Notes under the pieces: model-generated
Told to the model about the DNA's origin: nothing
Databases searched by the model: none
Seen by the model: the letters and a program-made list of their open reading frames with translations, nothing else
NCBI GenBank assembly: GCA_945957605.1
Contig: CAMFLR010000002.1
Span: forward strand, 606,197 to 670,196
Length of the DNA stretch: 64,000 nt
Reading direction: 5' to 3'
From: an uncultured Isosphaeraceae bacterium
GTDB taxonomy: Bacteria; Planctomycetota; Planctomycetia; Isosphaerales; Isosphaeraceae
Position numbers and translations under genes: made by a program
In this document: one piece after another, positions 36,429 to 44,740 of the stretch
Layout: each line of letters begins with the position of its first letter
Position numbering within the stretch: the first letter of the stretch is position 1

Positions 36429-38767
36429 TCAGAAATCCTCATTTGAAAGGGCGTGCTCTGGACGATTGCGACGATGAGGCTGGAGAAGCGGTAATCGTTT
36501 TGTTTTGCGGCTCGGACGACCTGGCGAATGGCGGGGCCGTCGGCCGGATCGACGACGCGGCCCACGGCGTAAGTCAGCAGCTTTTCAGTGAGTGCGCTGG
36601 CGAAGATTTCAGGGCGATCGAGGAGTGCTTGCTCGAGACCGGCGACGCTTGAGAATTTGCGACCGTCGGGTAATCCGCCGGATGCATCGATCGGCTTGCC
36701 TTCTTCGATGCTTCGCCAACGGCCTACGGCGTCAAAATTCTCGAGCGCGAAACCGGCCGGATCCATCAGCTTATGACAGCCTGCACACGCGGGGTTGGCG
36801 CGATGTTCGGCGAGCCGTTCACGTACGGAAAGTGAAGAAGAGACGGTGTTGTCCTTGAGCGCGGGGACGTTCGCCGGCGGCGGCGGTGGTGGCGTGCCGA
36901 TGAGGTTGTCGAGGATCCACTTGCCGCGAATGACCGGTGAGGTGCGTGTGGCGTATGACGTGACGGTGAGCACGCTCCCCTGCCTCAGCAAACCGCCGCG
37001 TTCGCTGTTGGGGTCGAGCTTCACAAGGCGGAAATGGCTGCCGTAAATGTGCGGGATGCCGTAGTGCTTCGCGAGCCGTTCGTTGAGGTAGGTTTGATTG
37101 GATTTCAGCAAGCTGCGGATATCGCGATCTTCGCGCACGAGTGACTCGAAGTTCAGCTCGGTTTCTCGGCGAAATGCCTGGCGGAGATTGTCGTCGAAGT
37201 CGGGGAAGAGGCGAAGGTCGGGCGTGATTGATTCGAGGTTGCGGAGGTGCAGCCACTGGCTCGCAAAATTTGTCACGAGAGCCGATGAACGGGAATCCGC
37301 CAGCATTCGTTTGACCTGGCGTTCCAGCACGGCCGGCTTGCTCAATTCGCTGCGCGACGCGAGGTCGAGTAACTCGTCGTCGGGGATGCTGCTCCAGAGG
37401 AAGAATGAGAGGCGGCTGGCGAGCTGAAGGTCGGTGAGGCGATAAGGCGTGTGGGCGCTCAGGCCGGGCGGATCGGCTTCGACGCGGAAGAGGAAGTTCG
37501 GGTTGATCAGAATCGCGCTCAGCGCCAGTTCGATGCCAGAATCAAATCCGCTTTCCTGTCGTCCCTGACGAAAGAAGGCGAGGGGTTTGGCGAGATCGAC
37601 GTCGGTTACTGGCCGGCGATAGGCACGTTTCAGCAACGTTGTGAGAATCTCGCGCGCGGCTTCGTCGTCATCGGCCGATTTGGGTTGGCGGACGAAAATT
37701 CGGCGGCGACTCGGAGTATCGCCGGGGCCGGTCGAGTCGATCGGGCCGGTGATCGTCACCTGAAACACCGCCGGCGTTTGCCGGGGGTGCCGGTGCATGT
37801 TGAAGTGCGCTTGATACGGCTGGCGCTTGGTTTCGAGCAGCGACGTCGCCTTTTTGATGAACGTCACACCGAGTTGATGCGGGCCGGCGGGGACGTCGAT
37901 TGTTGCTTTGAGACCCGAGTCGACGGTGAGATGCTCGCCTTCGTTGCGCGGTGGCTTGACGGTGAGCAGGGCTTTGCGGGCACGATCGATCAGGAACTCC
38001 AGTTCGTGCGACTCGCGTAGGCCTTCGACATGCTCGTTGCGATCGCGAGTGAGCCGCACCTGAATTTCGTATTTGCCGTCGCGCGGGAAGGTATAGGGGA
38101 TGAGTGTTCCCCCGCGCGTGCCGATGGGAAGGCCTTCGACGTGTTCTTCCTGCGTGACGTCCCCAGGAATGCGGAAAGTGTCGCTGCCGGGTGAGCGCGA
38201 AGGAGTGCCGAGGGCGAGGCGAGCGATTTTTTGGGCGGCGGTGATGTAGCGGTCGAGAAGCGTTGGGGAAAGGTCGCCCACGGTGATGTTGTCAAAACCG
38301 TGACTTGATTCATCGGCGGGAAGCAGGGTGGTCGCGTCGATGTCGAGGGCCAGCAGGTCGCGAATCGCGTTCTGGTATTCGGTACGCGTGAGGCGACGCA
38401 TGGCGTCGGTGCGGCCGGGGTTGGGGTGCTCGGCGGCGTTGCGATCGAGTGTTTGTTCGAGCGAGGCGATCATCCGATTGTAATCAGCCTCGGCGGGATG
38501 GCTTTTTTGCGAAGGAGGCATCTGGCGAGTGACGAGCCGGCGAGTCACTTTTTCCCAGGTGCGCGAGTTGGGTGCGAGGTCATCGGTACGAAGCGAGTCG
38601 AGCGCCAGACCGCCGGCTTTCGAATCGGCGTTGTGGCATTCGACGCAATGGCGTTCGATAAACGGGGCGATCTCGTTGCGTGCAGGAGCCTGAGCCGATG
38701 CGGTCGAGCCGATGGCGAAGATGGTCAGCGCGAATTCGAACCAAAAAGCAAAGCGGCGAGAAGGCAC
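36425..38767 (-). CDS. Exported DUF1587-DUF1595-DUF1592-DUF1588-DUF1585 cytochrome
   Basis: 780 residues. A signal peptide (FWFEFALTIFAIGSTASA) precedes a cytochrome c domain with C41-V-E-C44-H45. DUF1587 follows (RRLTRTEYQNAIRDLLALDI), then a carbohydrate-binding-like beta region. DUF1595 (LLKRAYRRPVTDVDLAKPLA), DUF1592 (DLQLASRLSFFLWSSIPDDE), DUF1588 with a second heme motif (CAGCHKLMDPAGFALENFD) and DUF1585 (LLTYAVGRVVDPADGPAI) complete the order. It is expected in the periplasm. It is translationally coupled to the DUF1552 gene and divergent from the glycosylase gene at 38874. Confidence 0.92.
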   Translation of the reverse strand: MPSRRFAFWFEFALTIFAIGSTASAQAPARNEIAPFIERHCVECHNADSKAGGLALDSLRTDDLAPNSRTWEKVTRRLVTRQMPPSQKSHPAEADYNRMIASLEQTLDRNAAEHPNPGRTDAMRRLTRTEYQNAIRDLLALDIDATTLLPADESSHGFDNITVGDLSPTLLDRYITAAQKIARLALGTPSRSPGSDTFRIPGDVTQEEHVEGLPIGTRGGTLIPYTFPRDGKYEIQVRLTRDRNEHVEGLRESHELEFLIDRARKALLTVKPPRNEGEHLTVDSGLKATIDVPAGPHQLGVTFIKKATSLLETKRQPYQAHFNMHRHPRQTPAVFQVTITGPIDSTGPGDTPSRRRIFVRQPKSADDDEAAREILTTLLKRAYRRPVTDVDLAKPLAFFRQGRQESGFDSGIELALSAILINPNFLFRVEADPPGLSAHTPYRLTDLQLASRLSFFLWSSIPDDELLDLASRSELSKPAVLERQVKRMLADSRSSALVTNFASQWLHLRNLESITPDLRLFPDFDDNLRQAFRRETELNFESLVREDRDIRSLLKSNQTYLNERLAKHYGIPHIYGSHFRLVKLDPNSERGGLLRQGSVLTVTSYATRTSPVIRGKWILDNLIGTPPPPPPANVPALKDNTVSSSLSVRERLAEHRANPACAGCHKLMDPAGFALENFDAVGRWRSIEEGKPIDASGGLPDGRKFSSVAGLEQALLDRPEIFASALTEKLLTYAVGRVVDPADGPAIRQVVRAAKQNDYRFSSLIVAIVQSTPFQMRISE

Positions 38768-38873
38768 GAGGAGCGTCTCCGGGTGAGAGCGAGACGTCTG
38801 CGGGATGGTTATGATTGTATCGCCTCATCGCCGATGATACACGCAAACTCTTTCGCGAAGAGACCGCGACGCC

Positions 38874-39755
38874 ATGCCCGAGCTGCCCGACATTACGGTT
38901 TACGTCGAGGCACTCTCTCAGCGGGTGCTGGGGGAGCCGATCGTCGGCGTGCGCATTCGCGGGCCGTTTTTTCTCAAAACGTTTGATCCGCCCGTTGAAG
39001 CGGTGCACGGCAAGCGGGTTCAAACGGTCAAGCGGGTGGGGAAGCGGATTGCGTTCGGGCTTGAAGACGACCTGTGGATCGTCGTGCATTTGATGATCGC
39101 TGGCCGACTGCACTGGAAGCCGCCGGGGGCCAAACTTGCGGCGAAAGTGAATCTGGGGGCGATCGACTTTCCCAAGGGGACTTTGACGATCACGGAAGCG
39201 GGGTCGAAGCATCGGGCGTCGCTTTGGGTTTTAGCTGGTCGCGATGCCTGGCGCGAGCATGATCCGGGCGGGCTCGAGATTGAAACCGCGACGCTGGAAG
39301 AGTTTACGAGCGTGCTCACGCGTGAGAATCACACGGTCAAACGGGCGTTGACCGACCCACATGCGTTCAGCGGCGTAGGCAATTCGTATTCGGATGAGAT
39401 TCTTCATCGCGCGAAGATGTCGCCGCTGCTTTTGACGCAAAAGTTGAAGCCGGAGCAGATTGCGCGGTTGTTTGAGGCGACACGCGATACGTTTCGCGAA
39501 TGGGTCGAGCGGCTAAGGGCAGAGACGGGAGATGGTTTCCCCGAAGGCGTGACTGCGTTCCGGCCCGAGATGGCGGTGCACGGCCGGTTCGGGCTGCCCT
39601 GCCCTGTTTGTGGTGCGCCAGTGCAGCGGATTCGTTATACCGATCGGGAGACGAATTACTGCCCGGGTTGTCAGACAGAAGGACGCATTCTTGCGGATCG
39701 ATCGTTATCGCGCTTGCTCAAAGATGATTGGCCCAAACATTTGGATGATTTGTAG
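38874..39755 (+). CDS. Fpg/Nei-family DNA glycosylase
   Basis: 293 residues. The start MPELPD supplies the catalytic N-terminal Pro and Glu2, and Lys57 (VGKRIAF) matches the Fpg beta-clamp lysine. The helix-two-turn-helix motif reads [16 protein letters not shown]. The C-terminal zinc finger has C243, C246, C263 and C266, with Arg258 before the second pair, as in Fpg. It removes oxidised bases such as 8-oxoguanine and nicks the strand. Position 6 is Asp rather than the common Glu, and position 75-78 is MIAG rather than MSG, so substrate preference may differ from MutM. A decayed copy of its last 30 or so codons lies at 41909-42030. Confidence 0.9.
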   Translation: MPELPDITVYVEALSQRVLGEPIVGVRIRGPFFLKTFDPPVEAVHGKRVQTVKRVGKRIAFGLEDDLWIVVHLMIAGRLHWKPPGAKLAAKVNLGAIDFPKGTLTITEAGSKHRASLWVLAGRDAWREHDPGGLEIETATLEEFTSVLTRENHTVKRALTDPHAFSGVGNSYSDEILHRAKMSPLLLTQKLKPEQIARLFEATRDTFREWVERLRAETGDGFPEGVTAFRPEMAVHGRFGLPCPVCGAPVQRIRYTDRETNYCPGCQTEGRILADRSLSRLLKDDWPKHLDDL

Positions 39756-40205
39756 GCATAAAGCGGAATCAGTAACAACGAGCAACCGAATAACAGTAAC
39801 CAACCGAACTGGTGGGCCTTGGAGGTCGCGTCAGAGTCGTCGTTACTTCCTTTTCGGAAAGAGTTTTGAACAGAAGTCAACGAAGGACACGAAGGAGAAT
39901 CACGGCAGAATTTCGGAAAAACTCGATCGCCATGCGGACTTGTAGGATACGAATGCCACGTTAGAGTCTTCGTTGCCTTCGTTACCTTCTGTTCAGAACT
40001 AATTTTGAACAGAAGGTAGCGAAGGATGCGAAGTGGAATTACGGCAGAATTCGGAAGCCTACCGTGCTGGCAAGCCAAGAAATTCTTGTCCAATTCTTCG
40101 CTACCGTCGCTACCCTCTGTTCAAAACTCTGGAACAAACAGCAGCAAAGGTAGCGAAGTCGCACTACTGCAAAATTCTCAGGCTAACCGAAGAGTCGAAT
40201 CGCAA
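39756..40205. repeat. Intergenic cluster of GAACAGAAGG-type inverted repeats
   Basis: This 450-bp gap holds no gene. Three related units occur in series. The clearest has 28-bp arms (39968-39995 and 40006-40033, four mismatches, 10-nt loop) with CTTCGTTACCTTCTGTTCA on one arm. A second unit has arms at about 40097-40122 and 40131-40158. A partial unit has its right arm at 39866-39895. Each right arm is followed by a similar CGGCAGAATT-type tail (about 39902, 40041 and, degraded, 40165), giving a period of roughly 125-140 bp. A further lone arm lies at 42105-42133. Confidence 0.85.
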
Positions 40206-41642
40206 TCACTTGGTGATCGTGAATCGGTCGAGCTCTTTGCCGTCGGCTGATACTTGTTTGACGGTCATTGTTCGACCGTCGATATCGGCGACCGTCAGCG
40301 AGTGGACGATCGACACGAACTTGTCCGTGAATTTCTGGAGTGAGTCGGCATCGCCGTGTTGTTCGGGGTTGTAGAGCTTCTGGCCGCCGGCACCTGTAAC
40401 GACGTAGATCACGCCATTCGGCTTCGTGTTTGTCTTGCCATCGAAGGTTTTGTCGAGCTTCCAGCGGCCGTTGACGACGCGTCCCCGTACGGTTTTTCCG
40501 TCGCGACCGCCGACCATCAGCGTCCCTTGCTTGTCGGGCACGAACGTCATCGGGAACGTTCGCTGATAGTTGTGCACGTGACCGTTGAACACGACGTCGA
40601 CATGCCCCGCCTCAAAGATCGGCGCCAGCAATCGCATGTGCTGCTGCTCGAAGTGCTCGCGCGATGAATTGAATCCGGGATGGTGGAACGCTACAAAACG
40701 CCAGGTGGCGTCCTTTGCATCGGCCAGATCCTTCGCGACCCATTCCTTGAGCGCACTGTCGGTGTAGTCGACGTACGGATTCGAGTCGATGATCGTCCAG
40801 TGCGCATTGCCGGAGTCGAACGAGAAATTCGTCATGCGAGGGTAGGATTCGCCTGCAGCGTCGCGGAAGGCTTTGACATTCTTCGCCGCGCCTGTCAGAG
40901 CCGGCACGAATGGGCCGCCTTCCTGGCCGAGCGGGCCGTTCAGCGGTTGGCTCCAGAACAGGTAGTAGGCGAGCGCATCGGGGTGTTTGTCGAAGTCGTG
41001 CGTTTCGGTGTCGTGATTACCAGGCGCGGCCACGAACGGAATCGACCTCAGGAGCGGAGCACCCTTGCCCGTCGTGTCGTCGGCGTTGTAAACCGACCAG
41101 AACTTTTCTTCGTATTCGGAAATCAGGCCATATTCATAGACGATGTCGCCGGTGACCACGACGAGGTCGGGCTTGGATTCGAACGCGCGCTTGGCGAGCG
41201 GCTTCTGCTCGTCGGTGCCTGCACCGATGTCGCCGAACACGACGTAACGAATGGGTTGATCGCCAGTCTTCGGGCCGTGACCTTCTGAGGTAAATACGAC
41301 GTCGCCGCCTTTGAGCACGCGATATTGGAACGATCCGCCCGGCTTCAGTCCCTTAAGTTCGACGGTGAAAATGCGATGGGCCGCGATGCCAGTCACCGCC
41401 ACGCGGCGCATCGTTGGGGCTTCAGCCTTTGTCCATTCACCCTCAAAGCCATTGCGCTTTTCGACCGACCACGCGGTGTCGGCGTCTTCCCCATGCCAGA
41501 GCAGTTGCAAGGTGCCAGGGGCGGGAATCCGGCCGACCTGAAGATAGGGTTTAACGACGAAGGTGTCGGCGCCCTGGGCGCAGCTGGCTCCTACGAGCGC
41601 GAAAACCGCGGCCAACGAGAAGGTGGTCCGGAGCAGTTTCAT
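40206..41642 (-). CDS. Exported purple-acid-phosphatase-like metallophosphoesterase
   Basis: 478 residues from ATG 41642, the start of a signal peptide (MKLLRTTFSLAAVFALVGAS). An N-terminal fibronectin-like domain (VVKPYLQVGRIPAPGTLQLL, and FTVELKGLKPGGSFQYRV) precedes the catalytic domain. Metal-binding motifs appear in family order: VVFGDIG, TGDIVYEYG, APGNHD, AFHHPGF and NGHVHNYQRT. The fold hydrolyses phosphomonoesters, with a dinuclear metal site, outside the cytoplasm. It lies between the intact glycosylase and its relic, both flanked by the same repeat family. It has no same-strand partner nearby; the lipoprotein gene upstream is 657 bp away. Confidence 0.9.
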   Translation of the reverse strand: MKLLRTTFSLAAVFALVGASCAQGADTFVVKPYLQVGRIPAPGTLQLLWHGEDADTAWSVEKRNGFEGEWTKAEAPTMRRVAVTGIAAHRIFTVELKGLKPGGSFQYRVLKGGDVVFTSEGHGPKTGDQPIRYVVFGDIGAGTDEQKPLAKRAFESKPDLVVVTGDIVYEYGLISEYEEKFWSVYNADDTTGKGAPLLRSIPFVAAPGNHDTETHDFDKHPDALAYYLFWSQPLNGPLGQEGGPFVPALTGAAKNVKAFRDAAGESYPRMTNFSFDSGNAHWTIIDSNPYVDYTDSALKEWVAKDLADAKDATWRFVAFHHPGFNSSREHFEQQHMRLLAPIFEAGHVDVVFNGHVHNYQRTFPMTFVPDKQGTLMVGGRDGKTVRGRVVNGRWKLDKTFDGKTNTKPNGVIYVVTGAGGQKLYNPEQHGDADSLQKFTDKFVSIVHSLTVADIDGRTMTVKQVSADGKELDRFTITK

Positions 41643-41908
41643 TGGGTGAACTTCCAATGGTTAGAGAATTGTCGCGTGGTATTGCGAATGAAATGCGCCT
41701 GAGCCCACGCAACGCGAGCTGCTGATTTTTGACGAGGTCAACCTGGGGCGGCGGTCGACGGCGGAGCAAAGGATGTCAGGCGCGGATGAGGACGATGTGT
41801 CTGATTTGTTAGGGTTGCATGAGGGTGAAAGGTCACCCGTTCTTCAATTTTGAGATGACCACGCGCAAAGTGTCTTACCAACATGGTCCATACGCGGGTG
41901 CGGCATGC

Positions 41909-42030
41909 TCGATTTACCAATCACCAATGAGCTATTGCCCGGGATTTCCGGCTGAGATACGCATTCTCGTTGATCGTCCGTTGTCGCGGCTGTTCAAGGA
42001 CGAGTGGTTAAACAAACTGATGAAATTTAG
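41909..42030 (+). pseudogene. Fpg C-terminal relic (decayed duplicate of the glycosylase zinc finger)
   Basis: The plus-strand frame reads SYCPGF, then EIRILVDRPLSRLFKDEW, against NYCPGC and [17 protein letters not shown] in the intact glycosylase at 39655-39755. Hand alignment of the last 99 bases gives about two-thirds identity. A one-base deletion near the end puts the aligned TAG (42028-42030) out of frame. One of the two Cys is replaced by Phe. The N-terminal two domains are missing, and no start codon or ribosome site makes a sensible protein. It is a remnant of a second glycosylase gene or a duplicated 3' end. Confidence 0.75.
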
Positions 42031-42104
42031 AAGTTGGTTGACTTTGATCGTTCGATTTTTTTATCAATAACTTATGCGGGCTGGTGCTGCTTTGGAGAAG
42101 ATCG

Positions 42105-42133
42105 GGAACAGAAGGGAACGATGGAAACGAAGC
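42105..42133. repeat. Single arm of the GAACAGAAGG repeat family
   Basis: The sequence GGAACAGAAGGGAACGATGG, continuing AAACGAAG, matches the right arms found at 39866-39895 and 40006-40033 (TGAACAGAAGGTAGCGAAGG). It lies about 75 bp after the glycosylase relic, just as a repeat follows the intact glycosylase by about 110 bp. No matching left arm is evident upstream. Confidence 0.7.
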
Positions 42134-42299
42134 GTTTGAGAGAATACCAAATCGTACTGCGGAAGGATGAAGATGCGAAACGGGCGAAACTTCGGTGGAA
42201 ACCTGTGTCTCGCCCATTCAGATTGCTTTTTGTCCCGCGGTTTCGGCGCTCGCATGCCCCAGTGAAGGCACGGAAATGTATCTTGCCGAATCGGAGCGC

Positions 42300-42569
42300 T
42301 TACTCGATTTCGATCAGAGTTCCGTCGGCGAAGACTTCGACTTCGCGAGTCTTGCCGTCTTTGCCTTTGCCGCGGATTTCGTAGATTTCCTTGCCGTCTT
42401 TCTTGCCTTTATAGGCTGAGTCGAACTTGATGCCTGGCAGCTTTTCGTTGGCGATCTTGACGAGATTCGCCGGAACTTGCTCGATCGTCACCGGGACGTC
42501 GGGCTCGTGAGGCTCGGAGCAACCGGCGAGGCCAACGAGAACGGCGGCGAAAACGTGGGAAACCTTCAT
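42300..42569 (-). CDS. Small PepSY-like lipoprotein
   Basis: 89 residues. A signal with lipobox LAGC places a lipidated Cys17 after cleavage. The remaining part (VPANLVKIANEKLPGIKFDS, KEIYEIRGKGKDGKTREVEV) has the pattern of a single PepSY-like/putative beta-lactamase-inhibitor-like domain, with the final strand GTLIEIE. It should be anchored in a membrane facing the periplasm. It lies 26 bp downstream of the DUF1559 gene on the same strand and is probably cotranscribed. Function unknown. Confidence 0.78.
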   Translation of the reverse strand: MKVSHVFAAVLVGLAGCSEPHEPDVPVTIEQVPANLVKIANEKLPGIKFDSAYKGKKDGKEIYEIRGKGKDGKTREVEVFADGTLIEIE

Positions 42570-42595
42570 CGCTTCGTATCAATCCTTTCCGTGGC

Positions 42596-43528
42596 TTAAT
42601 AGTCGGACGGAATCGTTTCGCCGCCTGCGCGTGTGGCAAGCGCCTTGTATATCTGGTAGTTCATGGTCGATTTCAGGAACGCCACGTGACCGTCGGCGAA
42701 CAGGAAATTCACGCCACGGCCTGAATGCTGGCTGTAGAACTGGTTGACGTCGCCGTTCGGGTCGCCGGGGCCGACGCCTTCGCCCGCGTGGCCCAGCACC
42801 ATGCCGGAACTGGTTTCGGTCCGGTAGCGGCCGATCGGGTCGTTGTCGGTCGGGAACATCACTGCGTTGGTGACTGAACCAACCCAAGTTGCCTCGCCAA
42901 GACGGTGCGAGCGTTCGCCGACCGCCAGGGTTTGCGACGTGCCGTCGGTGATGTCGCGGATCGCGACGCGGCTGTTGCGGAAGAAGAGGCCTTCACCGCT
43001 CGGGCCGGGCTCGCTGATTCCGTAGACACCGATGTAGTTCGAAGGTGCGACCTGGCAGATGTTCTGGACGGGAGCGCCCGTGGTTGCGTTGCGATTTACT
43101 GCCCAGTAGGCGTTGGCGGTGGGGTCGGACGGGCAGAGGAAAATGTTAATGACGGGCAGACGGCTTGTCATATTGGCCGAAGCTTCGATCGCCAGGTTGA
43201 AGTTGATGGCGTTGAAGATCGGCCCTGCCTCGAACTCGCGGGTCAGCATTGCGGCCCAGCCCCAACCGGGGCCGGTGTCGTTGCCTTGTGCGTCGAAGTT
43301 CGAGACGTAGCCGGGCGGGAGGACAAGGTTTGCCCCCTCGTAATTGTGTAGCGCCAGGCCAATTTGCTTCAGATTGCTCACGCACTGGGCGCGACGGGCG
43401 GCTTCACGCGCGCCCTGGACTGCGGGCAAGAGTAGCGCGACAAGCACTGCGATGATCGCAATTACGACCAAAAGCTCGATGAGCGTAAACGCGCGAACGC
43501 CAGACTTGTTTTCCAAATCGACTTTCAC
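42596..43528 (-). CDS. DUF1559 protein with type IV prepilin-like N-terminus
   Basis: 310 residues. The N-terminal motif [20 protein letters not shown] is a prepilin cleavage and helix sequence with Glu18 at the +5 position. [20 protein letters not shown] and the C-terminal [19 protein letters not shown] are hallmarks of DUF1559, a family greatly expanded in planctomycetes. It would be processed by a prepilin peptidase and assembled in or exported across the membrane. The small lipoprotein gene follows by 26 bp. Confidence 0.93.
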   Translation of the reverse strand: MKVDLENKSGVRAFTLIELLVVIAIIAVLVALLLPAVQGAREAARRAQCVSNLKQIGLALHNYEGANLVLPPGYVSNFDAQGNDTGPGWGWAAMLTREFEAGPIFNAINFNLAIEASANMTSRLPVINIFLCPSDPTANAYWAVNRNATTGAPVQNICQVAPSNYIGVYGISEPGPSGEGLFFRNSRVAIRDITDGTSQTLAVGERSHRLGEATWVGSVTNAVMFPTDNDPIGRYRTETSSGMVLGHAGEGVGPGDPNGDVNQFYSQHSGRGVNFLFADGHVAFLKSTMNYQIYKALATRAGGETIPSDY

Positions 43529-44062
43529 TTCCCGGCCTCGATTGAACGCGTTGAGCCAGCCCCGCCGGAACCCAAAAGCGTCGGAGCTCGCAACAATTTC
43601 TATGCACGTGATCTTACATATTCAAAGTACGTCTTTGGTGTTCTTAAGAAAAGAATTTATGTGATACGTTACGAAACATGCGATCATGTGTCATGAATGG
43701 CCCGAAATAGTTAATTTGCGAAGTTTAGGAAATTTAAACAGGGTGACTTGCAATCCTTTGCGGGTCACGATAGTCTCTTATTTGGCCGCAAATTCAGCGG
43801 TGCGCTCGAGGTTCCGTTCAACGCTGCGTGTTGGCGAATCGGTTCAGCGCGCAGTCCTGGCCTTCCCTTCCCTCTCGGTGCAGCACACAGGTATTCCAAC
43901 TGATTCGCGCTCAATGTCGAGCGTGAAATGTGCTTGATCGTGGATCACGTCTGAGTCAGAGAACGAGCAACGAGCGCCGGTCTGATTCGCGTCTGGTCAC
44001 GTCGATCGATTCTGCCTCTTTAGAGTTCGGGCGATTGCCAACTAAAGGAAGGAGCACCCGTG
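43529..44062. other. AT-rich divergent intergenic region
   Basis: This 534-bp gap lies between two divergently transcribed genes. The section at about 43600-43760 is markedly more AT-rich than its surroundings and probably contains the promoter of the DUF1559 gene. A minus-strand TTGAAT and TAGAAA pair 17 bp apart near 43600-43630 is a weak candidate. At the right end a strong ribosome site (AAGGAAGGAG, 44045-44054) precedes the PEP-CTERM gene. No gene or repeat is seen. Confidence 0.5.
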
Positions 44063-44740
44063 ATGAAGATTCGTGGGAGCAAGGCCCTGGGAATGGGCCT
44101 CGTCGTGGGACTGCTGGCGCTGATGGCGCCGCTGTCGCACGCCGGTCAGACGTTTAACTTTGTGTTTGACAACAGCGGTGGTCCCGCGGTCGCACCACCC
44201 AGCCCACCCCCGGCCGAGCCACCGTTCGTGGGATCCGGCGCGGTTACGTTCGCCACGGACCCGGGAATCGGCGATTTCACGCTCGATACGCTCGGGCCAT
44301 TCACGATGCTGTTCAACGTCGGCGGTGGCACCTTCACCCAAGCCGATATCCTCACAACGCTTTCGACGATCGTCGTGGAGATTTCCGACCTCGGCAACGG
44401 CATCGAAGGGCTCAATTTCACGAACACAAACTTCTTCGGTGACGGTCCACTCGGCGGATCAATCGACTTTATCAACGCTAATGGTGATCAGCTTTCGTTT
44501 TCGCCACCTGGCAGCAACGCCGATTACCTTTATTACGAGGTAAACGGTGATACAGGCGACTATGTCCTTGGCGTCTACACCGCCATCGGCGTGCCCGAGC
44601 CTTCGAACACGGTTCTGATGTGCTCTGGATTCGTTTTCTTCGCTCTCCTCGGTGTGCGGCAATATCGCCGCACGCTGAGGTGCAAGAGCAAGCTACCCGT
44701 TGCGAGCCGCCGGCTTTTTACGATTCGACGGGCACTTTAA
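44063..44740 (+). CDS. PEP-CTERM exported protein
   Basis: 225 residues from ATG 44063, preceded by AAGGAAGGAG; a GTG at 44060 is possible. A signal peptide (MGLVVGLLALMAPLSHAG) and a beta-rich, Gly/Asn/Asp-rich body lead to the sorting tail: VPEPS at 177-181, a hydrophobic helix (LMCSGFVFFALLGV) and the basic RQYRR. Such proteins are processed by an exosortase, none of which is in this window. The tail continues about 20 residues past the basic cluster, unusual for the class. The 3' end overlaps the convergent gene by 23 bp. Confidence 0.82.
   Translation: MKIRGSKALGMGLVVGLLALMAPLSHAGQTFNFVFDNSGGPAVAPPSPPPAEPPFVGSGAVTFATDPGIGDFTLDTLGPFTMLFNVGGGTFTQADILTTLSTIVVEISDLGNGIEGLNFTNTNFFGDGPLGGSIDFINANGDQLSFSPPGSNADYLYYEVNGDTGDYVLGVYTAIGVPEPSNTVLMCSGFVFFALLGVRQYRRTLRCKSKLPVASRRLFTIRRAL

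Larger units (their letters stand above)
41643..42299. other. Long intergenic region with glycosylase relic and repeat arm
   Basis: This 657-bp stretch separates two minus-strand genes. It holds the phosphatase upstream region, an Fpg-like pseudogene fragment (about 41909-42030) and one arm of the GAACAGAAGG repeat (42105-42133). A further possible stem (GGGCGA/TCGCCC, about 42182-42216) lies downstream of the lipoprotein gene but has no clear U-tract. No intact gene is supported. Confidence 0.6.

Noticed and set aside
41692..41850. A 53-codon plus-strand open frame with protein-like sequence (ELLIFDEVNLGRRS).
   Set aside because: It has no start codon or ribosome site, ends within the region upstream of the phosphatase gene, and resembles no family. 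Such length is not rare by chance at this GC content.
42182..42216. Possible terminator of the DUF1559-lipoprotein transcript (GGGCGA/TCGCCC).
   Set aside because: The stem is short and the loop long, and only GTTTCG follows on the minus strand.
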